Positions 17,490 through 23,829 of a DNA stretch of 23,829 nt are shown here, one piece after another. Numbering within the stretch: the first letter of the stretch is position 1; every line of letters starts with the position of its first letter. Below the pieces are notes generated by a model. The model saw only the letters and a list, made by a program, of their open reading frames with translations, was not told the DNA's origin and did not search any database. Source of the stretch: Chloroflexota bacterium (GTDB lineage: Bacteria > Chloroflexota > Limnocylindria > Limnocylindrales > CSP1-4); contig VGPE01000009.1 of assembly GCA_016875645.1 (NCBI GenBank), forward strand, positions 1 to 23,829, written 5' to 3'. The translations under genes were made by a program, and so were the position numbers.

Positions 17490-18079
17490 TGGCGTTCGAA
17501 CTCACGGCGGCGTTCGCCGTCTCCGTGCTCGTCTTCCTGCTCCTGTTCCTTGCGGTCAGCACGTACAACGCGGTCATCGCGCTGCGCGAGCGCATCGATC
17601 GCGCGTGGGCCAACATCGACGTGGTCCTGCGCCAGCGCCACGACCAGCTGCCCAACCTGGTGGCCGCCGTCCGCGACGTGCTCGCCTTCGAGCAGGACGT
17701 GCTCGAACGTGTGACGCGCCTGCGCGGCGCCTACCGGGCCGATGAGCCGGTCGCGCGCCAGGCCACGACCTCGGAGGCGACCACCGGCGCCGTGCGCCAA
17801 CTCTTCGCCGTCGTGGAGCGGTACCCCGACCTCAAGTCCCAGGCGAACGTGCTGGATCTCCAGAACGAGATCGAGCGCCTCGAAGGCGTCATCGCCGATC
17901 GCCGCGAGCTCTACAACGACACGGTCTTCCGCCGCAACGCCAGGATCGCCCAGGTGCCGACGGTCGTCCTGCCCTGGCTCTTCGACTGGCGGCCCCGTCC
18001 GTTCTTCCGGGCCGAGCCGGAGGACGGCGTCCGGCCGGACGTCGCGCTGCGAGCCGCGGAGCCGCCAGAGCCTGCGTGA
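17489..18079 (+). CDS. lemA: LemA family protein
   Basis: LemA proteins have an N-terminal membrane segment and a cytoplasmic or surface helical bundle of unknown biochemical function. The 196-residue product shows the membrane segment at residues 7-27, followed at once by the signature YNAVIALRERIDRAWANIDV and RQRHDQLPNLVAAVRDV. Later come the family blocks YPDLKSQANVLDLQNEIERLE and RELYNDTVFRRN. The C-terminus adds a Pro/Glu-rich tail after WLFDWRPRPFF. The start overlaps the GIDE stop by one base (TGATG). The pair is likely translated together and may work together at the membrane. Confidence 0.93.
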   Translation: MAFELTAAFAVSVLVFLLLFLAVSTYNAVIALRERIDRAWANIDVVLRQRHDQLPNLVAAVRDVLAFEQDVLERVTRLRGAYRADEPVARQATTSEATTGAVRQLFAVVERYPDLKSQANVLDLQNEIERLEGVIADRRELYNDTVFRRNARIAQVPTVVLPWLFDWRPRPFFRAEPEDGVRPDVALRAAEPPEPA

Positions 18080-18134
18080 CGCGCGGCCGCCTCCGGTAGG
18101 CTGCCGCGAGCAGCACGGAGGACGCGGCGTCCAG

Positions 18135-20126
18135 ATGGCCGAATCCGAGACCACCTTCGACTACAGGATCGTCACGGCGGAGCGGGTTGCACGCGCCGCC
18201 GCCGAGGCCATCGCCCGCGCCGACGCCACCCTCGACGGAATCGTCGCCCGAAGTGCCGCCCCCAATGCGCCACCGCCCACGTTCGACGAGACGCTGCGCG
18301 CTCTCGACGACGCCCTCGAGGCAACGAGCTCCGGCTATGGCGTGTCGGCGTTCATGGGCCACGTCCACTCGGAGCACGACGTCCGCGACGCGGGAACGGC
18401 CGCCGAGGAGCGCCTGGCCAAGTGGCGCGTCGAGCTGCCGTTTCGCGAGGACCTGTACCGCGCCGTCAAGGCGTTCGCCGCCACGCCCGAAGGTCGCGGC
18501 CTGACCGGCGAGAGCGCCCGGCTCCTCGAGCACTGGATCCGCGAGTTCCAGCGCGCCGGCCAGGACCTGCCCGCGGCGGATCGCGAGGCGCTGCGTGCGC
18601 TGCGCGCCCGCCTTGTCGAACTCGAGGTGCAGTTCCAGCGCAACATCGCCGAGTACCGCGATCACCTGGAGCTGACCCGCGAGGAGCTCGACGGCCTGCC
18701 GGACGGCTATGTCGAGCGCCTGCGACCGGGCGCGATCCCGGGCACATTCCAGGTCTCGCTCGACTACCCGGAGGTCGTGCCGTTCATGGAGGAGGCCCGC
18801 CGCCGCGACCTGCGCGAGGAACTTGAGCGACGCGAGTGGAACAAGGCCGTGGAGGCCAATCGGCCGGTCCTTGGCGACGCGCTGGCCGTCCGCCGGCGCA
18901 TCGCCGTCCTGCTCGGGTATCCGTCCTGGGCCCACTACGCGATGGCGGTGCGCATGGCGCGCGAGCCCGACGCCGTCCGTACCTTCTACCGCGACCTCAT
19001 TCCGGCGGTCAGCCGGGCGGCGGAGGCGGAGATCGCCCGCCTGCGAGCCGCCTTGCAGGCCGAGACTGGCGACGACGACCTTCGCCCCTGGGACGTCCGC
19101 TACTACGACAACCAGATCCGGCGCCGCGAGTATGGCGTGGACCCCGCCGTGGTGTCGGAGTACTTCCCGCTCGAGCCGGTGATTGACGGCATGCTCGATC
19201 TCACCGGTGATGTCTTCGGCCTCGACTACCGGCACGTGCCGGACCCGCGGTCCTGGCATCCGGGCGTGCGGCTGTTCGAGATTCGGGATCGAGGGTCGGG
19301 CGTTCTGCTCGCCCACGCCTACATGGACCTGTTCCCGCGCGAGGGCAAGTTCAGCCACGCCGCTGCCTTCTCGCTCGTCGTGGCCCGGCGGACCACGGAC
19401 GGCGCTCGCAAGCCGGCGGTCTCGGCGATCGTGGCCAACTTCACGCCTGCCACGCGCGACCGGCCCGCACTCCTGCGCCACGACGAGGTGCTGACCCTCT
19501 TCCACGAGTGGGGCCACATCCTGCACATGAGCCTGTCGCAGGCGGAGTTCGTCCGCTTCTCGGGCGCCGAGACCGAGTCGGACTTTGTTGAGGCCCCGTC
19601 GCAGATCATGGAGCACTGGTCCTGGGACCCGGGTGTGCTGGGCCGATTCGCCCGGCACTACGAGACCGGAGAGCCGATCCCGACTGCCCTAGTCGAGAAG
19701 CTCGTCGGCGCGCGCAATCTCAACGTGGCCGTCAAGACCCTGCGCCAGGCGTACTTCGGCGAGATGGATCTCGCGTTCCACGGCGAGGATGAGCCCACCG
19801 ACCTCGACGCGATCAACCGCGCGTCCTTTGCGGTCACCGGCCTGCCGTTCCACGAGGGCACGTTCTTCGCCGCCGGCTTCGGGCATCTGGTGGGCGGCTA
19901 CGATGCCGGCTATTACGGCTACCTCTGGTCGAAGGTCTACGGCGACGACATGTTCAGCCGGTTCGAGGCCGAGGGAATCACCTCGCCGACGGTCGGGGTC
20001 GCCTATCGCCGAGAGATCCTCGAGCCGGGTGGCTCGGCAGACGCCGAGCAATTGCTGCGGCGATTCCTCGGGCGGGAGCCCTCGAACGCCGCCTTCCTGC
20101 GGCAGCTGGGCCTCGCGGCGAGCTAG
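18135..20126 (+). CDS. M3-family zinc oligopeptidase
   Basis: M3 peptidases cut short peptides inside a closed channel, usually in the cytoplasm. The 663-residue protein has the zinc motif HEWGH at H457-H461 and the third ligand E486 in FVEAPSQIMEHW, 25 residues later, exactly the family spacing. The C-terminal specificity region is also present (GGYDAGYYGYLWSKVYGDDMF). The tryptophan in HEWGH replaces the more common Phe. No signal peptide is seen. The ATG at 18135 is preceded by GGAGGA at about 18117. It lies 55 bases after lemA in the same direction, so it may be the last gene of that run or have its own promoter. It is closer to thimet oligopeptidase/OpdA (M3A) than to PepF. Confidence 0.93.
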   Translation: MAESETTFDYRIVTAERVARAAAEAIARADATLDGIVARSAAPNAPPPTFDETLRALDDALEATSSGYGVSAFMGHVHSEHDVRDAGTAAEERLAKWRVELPFREDLYRAVKAFAATPEGRGLTGESARLLEHWIREFQRAGQDLPAADREALRALRARLVELEVQFQRNIAEYRDHLELTREELDGLPDGYVERLRPGAIPGTFQVSLDYPEVVPFMEEARRRDLREELERREWNKAVEANRPVLGDALAVRRRIAVLLGYPSWAHYAMAVRMAREPDAVRTFYRDLIPAVSRAAEAEIARLRAALQAETGDDDLRPWDVRYYDNQIRRREYGVDPAVVSEYFPLEPVIDGMLDLTGDVFGLDYRHVPDPRSWHPGVRLFEIRDRGSGVLLAHAYMDLFPREGKFSHAAAFSLVVARRTTDGARKPAVSAIVANFTPATRDRPALLRHDEVLTLFHEWGHILHMSLSQAEFVRFSGAETESDFVEAPSQIMEHWSWDPGVLGRFARHYETGEPIPTALVEKLVGARNLNVAVKTLRQAYFGEMDLAFHGEDEPTDLDAINRASFAVTGLPFHEGTFFAAGFGHLVGGYDAGYYGYLWSKVYGDDMFSRFEAEGITSPTVGVAYRREILEPGGSADAEQLLRRFLGREPSNAAFLRQLGLAAS

Positions 20127-20138
20127 GCGAAGGCTGAA

Positions 20139-20160
20139 GGCGCCTCTGCCTGACGGCGCC
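20139..20160 (+). terminator. Possible terminator hairpin after the M3 peptidase gene
   Basis: GGCGCC (20139-20144) pairs with GGCGCC (20155-20160) across a 10-base loop, starting 12 bases after the stop codon. No T-run follows, so it would be a non-canonical terminator or a transcript-end stabiliser. Confidence 0.3.
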
Positions 20161-20269
20161 GCCCCTCGCGGATGCGACGCCTCCGCTTCGCGAGCCCGTT
20201 GGCCGGAGGCTGGCCGCCGCGCGCGCCTTGCCGCCGTGCGGCGGTTGCCCGAGGCCCCGGGTTCGCCAG

Positions 20270-20368
20270 CCGGATCACGCCCTCAGCGCTCCGTGGCAGG
20301 CTTCGGCACGGCCACCGCGGGCGAATTGCCACCGAGCGGTGCCTGGTCACGCCAAGAGCGTGATCCGG
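20270..20368. repeat. 11-bp perfect inverted repeat enclosing 77 bases
   Basis: CCGGATCACGC (20270-20280) is the exact reverse complement of GCGTGATCCGG (20358-20368). A further inner pairing, GGCAC (20305-20309) with GTGCC (20339-20343), would extend the fold towards a closed structure. The unit could be a folded RNA or a small mobile-repeat remnant. No target-site duplication is obvious at its ends. Confidence 0.4.
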
Positions 20369-20468
20369 GTCGCGATGGGTACGCCGCAACGACGGTGTGC
20401 GTGCCGGTGGCCGGAGCGAGACGCCGTGGGCGTTGAGATGGCGTCCATCGAGCCGCGGCTGCACCACC

Positions 20469-20493
20469 GCGGGACCGCCTTCGGCGGTCCCGC
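20469..20493 (+). terminator. Perfect 11-bp hairpin upstream of the secreted protein gene
   Basis: GCGGGACCGCC and GGCGGTCCCGC pair perfectly across a TTC loop. The element ends 63 bases before the next start codon. It has no T-run, so it is either a strong U-less terminator, a REP-like palindrome, or a leader structure of the downstream gene. A perfect 11-bp stem with a 3-base loop is unlikely by chance in a window of this size. Confidence 0.45.
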
Positions 20494-20556
20494 CCTGTTC
20501 CTCGCGTCGCGGGCGGTCCAGATCCATTCGCGCGAGCCGGACGTATCCTGCCCGGC

Positions 20557-21315
20557 ATGCGCAAGGCTCGGCGGCTGTTCACGCTGCCCGTCGTGGCGCT
20601 GGCCATGGTGCTGGCGCTCGGGTCAGTCGCCGTCGCCCCCTCCGCCGCGGACGCGGCCCCCTACCGGCTCAACCTGTTCCGGAACGGCGACTTTGTCGCC
20701 CAGAAGAACCTCGTCCAGTGCGTCGGCGCGAGCATGCAGATGATGATCAACATGATGGCCGCCGGAAACGACCGGACCGCGGCCACGCAGCTCGCACTCC
20801 AGAACATGGCGCGCGAGTACAGCAACCGGCTGGGTCCTGTCCGGCTCGACCGCCGCGGGGCGTCGGTGCGCGGTTGGGCCGCCGGGCTCAACCGCCTCGG
20901 CTACGGGCCGTATGTCGTGTCCGGCTTCGAGACCATCGATGACGCCATGCGCGCCGCGGCGCGGGCCATTCGCCTGACGAAGCGGCCGGTCGGGCTCCTG
21001 GTGTGGCGGGGCCGCCACGCCTGGGTGATGAGCGGCTTCGAAGCGACCGCCGACCCACTGGCGACCCACTCGTTCAGGGTCACGCACGCCTTCGTGCTGG
21101 ATCCGCTCTACCCGGGCATCAGCCCGACCTGGGGCCGGAGCCCGGAGCCCAACTCGAAGCTCACGGTCGCCATGCTGGGCCAGGATTTCGTGAAGCGACG
21201 CACCGGGACCGCGAGCAACCTCTGGGCGAGCCCCACGCTCGCGGGCAAGTGGGTTCTCGTGCTGCCCGTCCTGCCGCCGCCGCTTCGGAATGCCTCCAGC
21301 TGGTGGGCGATCTGA
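20557..21315 (+). CDS. Secreted papain-like (C39-like) cysteine peptidase-fold protein
   Basis: The 252-residue protein begins with a signal peptide: basic MRKARR, a hydrophobic core to residue 28, and a likely cut after ADA near residue 33. The mature part resembles the bacterial C39-like papain fold. QKNLVQCVGASMQMMINMM provides Q49 or Q54 for the oxyanion hole and C55 as nucleophile at a helix start. HAWVMSGFEA provides H154, and VLDPLYPG provides D182. These are in the right order and spacing for a Cys-His-Asp triad. Nothing suggests a bound bacteriocin exporter, so it is not a transporter-linked leader peptidase. The substrate is unknown. TATCCT twelve bases before the start could be a -10 element of a nearly leaderless transcript. 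Confidence 0.68.
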   Translation: MRKARRLFTLPVVALAMVLALGSVAVAPSAADAAPYRLNLFRNGDFVAQKNLVQCVGASMQMMINMMAAGNDRTAATQLALQNMAREYSNRLGPVRLDRRGASVRGWAAGLNRLGYGPYVVSGFETIDDAMRAAARAIRLTKRPVGLLVWRGRHAWVMSGFEATADPLATHSFRVTHAFVLDPLYPGISPTWGRSPEPNSKLTVAMLGQDFVKRRTGTASNLWASPTLAGKWVLVLPVLPPPLRNASSWWAI

Positions 21316-21360
21316 CCGGCTGCTGAGTCGCCCGCGACCTGCGGCCTGCGGCGGCCCGGG

Positions 21361-22299
21361 TCATCCGGCGGTGCTGTCGCCCGCTACGCCCAGCACCCCA
21401 GCCATCGCCGCCAGGTGCTCGGGAGTGCTGCCACAGCACGCCCCGACGATGCGGGCCCCCGCCGCCTGCATGCGACTCGCCCAGCCGGCCATGGTCGCGG
21501 CATCGGCCAGGTAGACCGCCCGCGTGTCGACCAGCTGTGGCATGCCCACGTTGGATTTCGCGACGAGGGTGACGCCGGGCGCCGCCGCGTGCATCCGCTC
21601 GATCACCGGGACGATCTCGTCGGGGCCGTTGCCGCAGTTGCCGCCCATCGCGTCGACGCCGACCGCGGCGAGGGCCGCCACCGCGGCCTCGGGCTTGACG
21701 CCCATCATCGTGTGGCCGCGCGTATCGAACGTCATGGTCGCGATGATCGGGATGTCGGCCGATGCGCGCCGGACGGCCTCGACCGCCGCGGTGATCTCGG
21801 CCAGGTCGGACATCGTCTCGATCCAGATCAGGTCCACGCCGCCCGCGATCAGTTCGCGCGCCTGCTCCTCGAACGCGCTCACCGCATCGTCGCGCTCCAG
21901 GGTCCCGAGCGGCGCCATGATCAGCCCCGATGGCCCGATATCGCCGGCAACGAGGGCGTCGCCCCCATGCGCGTCGACTTCCGCGCGCAGGAGGATGGCC
22001 GCGGTCCGGTTGAACTCGGCGACGCGGTTCTCGTGACCCGTCAGCGAGAGCCGGTGGCGATTGCCGCCGAACGTGTTCGTGAGCAGGATCCTGGCGCCGG
22101 CCTCGAGGTAGCCGCGATGGATCCGGCGGATCACGTCGGGCTGGGTGAGGTTCCACACCTCCGGCGGATCGCCGAACTGGAGCCCTGACGCGAAGAGCAT
22201 GGTGCCCATGGCGCCATCGGCGAGGATCGGGGCGTCGCCGGAGAGGAGGCGCTCCCAGCGAGCGCGGGCGGCCGCGGTTGAGCGCTGCGAGTGGGTCAC
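21361..22299 (-). CDS. Homocysteine S-methyltransferase domain protein
   Basis: This enzyme moves a methyl group onto homocysteine to make methionine. The 312-residue protein is a single TIM barrel with the opening ILADGAMGTML near residue 25 and NTFGGNRHRL near 75. The zinc-binding cysteines are complete: C222 in GGNCGNGP and C288-C289 in GACCGSTPEH. It has none of the folate-, cobalamin- or activation-domains of full MetH. It may be a betaine- or S-methylmethionine-dependent enzyme, or the first module of a split MetH. The GTG at 22299 is chosen because it starts just before the barrel and no better start lies near. Its end faces the secreted protein gene, 45 bases away. Confidence 0.9.
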   Translation of the reverse strand: MTHSQRSTAAARARWERLLSGDAPILADGAMGTMLFASGLQFGDPPEVWNLTQPDVIRRIHRGYLEAGARILLTNTFGGNRHRLSLTGHENRVAEFNRTAAILLRAEVDAHGGDALVAGDIGPSGLIMAPLGTLERDDAVSAFEEQARELIAGGVDLIWIETMSDLAEITAAVEAVRRASADIPIIATMTFDTRGHTMMGVKPEAAVAALAAVGVDAMGGNCGNGPDEIVPVIERMHAAAPGVTLVAKSNVGMPQLVDTRAVYLADAATMAGWASRMQAAGARIVGACCGSTPEHLAAMAGVLGVAGDSTAG

Positions 22300-22416
22300 G
22301 CCAAGAGATGCTAGCCCACGGCGGGGCCGAACGGGTCCAATCGCATCGGGCGGGCGGGTTCGCGCGGTTATCCTTGCTCGGCCATTGCCGGCCGACTCTG
22401 GGGGGTGCTCGCCCGG

Positions 22417-23003
22417 ATGATCACGGTACCCGTCGAAGACCTGGTCTTCATCATCTGTGCGCTGGTCGGCGGCGCGCTGCTCCTGATCACGATCGTGTTC
22501 GACGACATCCTGGGCGGCGTGTTCGAGGCACTCCACATCAGCTTCGACATCGGCGGCACGTCCCTGGCTCCGCTGCTGATCGCGTTCGTGGCCATGTTCG
22601 GCGTCGGCGGCCTGTTCGCGACCCAGTTGCTCGACGTCCACGGTGGCCCGGCGGCGGCAGTCGGGGGCGCGTTCGGAATGGTCGGCGTGGGCATCGTCTA
22701 CGCGCTGTTCAGTACGTTCAGGCGAGCCGAGGGCCGCGCGCCCTTCTCGCTGGCGGACCTCGTCGGGCGACCGGCGTCCGTGTCGGTCGCGATCCCGGCC
22801 GGTCGCGCGGGCACCGTACTGGTCAACGCCGAGGGCCAGACCCACCTTGTACGCCGCCACCGCTCCAGCCGAGATCCCGGCCGGCACGCTGGTGACGATC
22901 ACCGCCGTTGTGGCAGGCACCCTGGTCGTCGCGCCGCTCTCCCCACCGTCGCCACCACCGCAACCCCCCCGGCGTCACCCCAGGAGGATCCGAGCGTGCC
23001 TGA
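22417..23003 (+). pseudogene. NfeD-family membrane protein, frameshifted in its C-terminal barrel
   Basis: NfeD proteins accompany flotillins and consist of membrane helices followed by a small OB-type beta-barrel. From ATG 22417, three hydrophobic segments and the barrel start (DLVGRPASVSVAIPAGRAG) read cleanly as far as GQTHL. At about 22846-22849 the frame then changes by one base. The expected barrel end (YAATAPAEIPAGTLVTIT, then VVAGTLVVAPL) continues in the next frame, while the original frame turns into Arg-rich sequence. Removing one T there restores the protein. A second adjustment in the C7 run (22964-22970) would end it at TGA 23001, overlapping the flotillin start. It may be a decayed gene or an assembly error. 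Confidence 0.72.
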
Positions 23004-23829
23004 CCTGTTCAGCAGCAGGAGACCGCCCGCCGCGAACGGGACGCCCGCATGGCGAAGGCCGCCGCCGACCAGGAGGCCGCGGTCAGGGAGGCCGAAGCCG
23101 AGCAGGTCAAGATCAACGCGTCCCGGGACGTTGCGCTCCGGCGGGCCGAGACCGAGACCCAGATCGCGGCCGCGGACGCTCGCGCTGCGCAGGCAGGGCC
23201 ACTGGCCCAGGCCGAAGCGACCCAGGAGGTGGTGCGCAAGCAGACCGAGCTCGCGGAGCTGGAGGCGGCGCGCAAGCAGAAGGAGCTGCTCACCTCGACC
23301 GTTCGGCCGGCCGAGGCGGAGGCCGAGGCACAGGTCCGCCGCGCCGAGGGCGACCGGGCAGCCCGGATCGCCGTGGCCCAGGCCGACGCCGAGCGCGTGA
23401 AGCTCGCCGGCCAGGCTGAGGCCGCGGTCACGGTGACCAAGGGCGAGGCGTCCGCGCACGTGGTCGAGGTGAACGCGGAGGCCACGGCCAAGCAGACCAC
23501 TCTCGAGGGCAACGCCGAGGCCGGGATCGTGCTGTCCAAGGGCGAGGCGGAGGCGAAGGCCCTCGCGTTGCGCGCCGAGGCCTACCGCCAGTTCAACGAG
23601 GCCGCCATCATCCAGACCGTCCTCTCGATGCTGCCGGAGATCGTGCGTGCCGCCGCCGAGCCGATGGCCAACATCGGGTCGCTGACGGTGCTGTCCTCCG
23701 ATGGCGCATCCGAGGTGGTTCGGACCACGACCCGCACGGTTGCCGAGGCCGGCGCCGCCGTGAAGGGCCTGACCGGACTCGACATCCCGGCGCTGCTCGG
23801 CGGCTCGCTGGCAGGTCGCGGACCCAGCG
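22996..23829 (+). pseudogene. Flotillin-like protein lacking the SPFH domain, running off the window
   Basis: A well-formed start (AGGAGGATC, then GTG at 22996, encoding V-P-D-L-F-S) is followed after a few codons by the middle of a flotillin in another frame. From about 23004 that frame, closed upstream by TGA at 23001, reads QQQETARRERDARMAKAAAD. It continues through the long Ala/Glu-rich coiled coil with the flotillin blocks LLTSTVRPAEAEAEA, RAEGDRAARIA, KGEAEAKALALRAEAYRQFN and AAIIQTVLSMLPEIV. The frame is open to the last base. The membrane hairpin and SPFH domain, about 200 residues in relatives, are missing, as if deleted internally. An ATG at 23049 could start a shortened product. 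Flotillins organise membrane microdomains together with NfeD. Confidence 0.72.

Larger units (their letters stand above)
20127..20556. other. 430-base non-coding spacer rich in inverted repeats
   Basis: No credible gene is seen here. All six frames give Arg/Pro/Gly/Ala-rich translations typical of chance reading in GC-rich DNA. The spacer is unusually long for this window and holds several paired elements, listed separately: a hairpin just after the peptidase stop, an 11-bp inverted repeat with a 77-base interior, and a perfect 11-bp hairpin 63 bases before the next gene. A smaller CCGCC-GTGC-GGCGG hairpin lies at 20231-20244. It could be two terminators plus a structured RNA, or a small non-coding repeat element. 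Confidence 0.5.

Noticed and set aside
17889..19658. 589-codon minus-strand open frame opposite the M3 peptidase
   Set aside because: The plus strand carries the full peptidase with zinc motif; the minus frame is a GC-driven shadow.
20344..20358. A 14-base direct repeat, GGTCACGCCAAGAG, also found near 22295-22308
   Set aside because: One such match is roughly what chance allows in this window. The second copy includes the start codon of the methyltransferase gene, and the flanks do not match.
20123..20527. 134-codon minus-strand frame across the structured spacer
   Set aside because: Arg/Pro/Ala-rich low-complexity translation, no ribosome site and no family resemblance.

Overview
This 23.8 kb window comes from a very GC-rich bacterial chromosome. 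Genes are tightly packed, often overlap by 1-14 bases, and frequently start with GTG or TTG. The gene content (acyl-CoA carboxylase and methylmalonyl-CoA enzymes, a mycobacterial-Sdh1-like succinate dehydrogenase, LemA/GIDE pair, PspC and DUF5668 proteins, NfeD/flotillin) would fit a Chloroflexota lineage such as Limnocylindria, or less likely an actinobacterium. That placement is inference; no rRNA or other marker is present. I saw no tRNA, rRNA, CRISPR array, insertion sequence or phage gene.

Region 1 (1-9573) is central carbon metabolism. A leftward succinate dehydrogenase operon (membrane anchor, then the start of the flavoprotein) stands back to back with rightward sucC-sucD and a DinB-family gene. 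Converging on these is a leftward five-gene operon: carboxyltransferase beta, biotin carboxylase, biotin carrier, methylmalonyl-CoA mutase large subunit and methylmalonyl-CoA epimerase. Four of its five genes are joined by 1-4 base overlaps. Together these genes take propionyl-CoA through methylmalonyl-CoA and succinyl-CoA to succinate and fumarate. Only the cobalamin-binding mutase subunit and the remaining Sdh subunit are not seen.

Region 2 (9574-11571) is chromosome partitioning. A 245-base divergent spacer carries a pair of inverted DnaA-box-like sites and leads into parA and parB.

Region 3 (11623-14433) is a leftward group: a UbiA-type prenyltransferase, a small unknown protein, a PlsC-type acyltransferase and a HAD phosphatase.

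Region 4 (14691-20126) is the most system-like accessory segment. A LiaF-TM/toastrack-like protein, a PspC protein with a second LiaI-like membrane module, a GIDE (BAM) domain membrane protein and LemA form a rightward run, followed by an M3 metallopeptidase. It looks like an envelope-stress module without PspA in view.

Region 5 (20127-23829) starts with a 430-base spacer rich in inverted repeats, including a perfect 11-bp hairpin. A secreted C39-like cysteine-protease-fold protein and a leftward homocysteine S-methyltransferase follow. The window ends in an NfeD-flotillin pair that looks damaged: NfeD has a one-base frameshift in its C-terminal barrel, and the flotillin keeps its start signal but has lost its SPFH domain. 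Either this locus is decaying or the assembly is wrong here.
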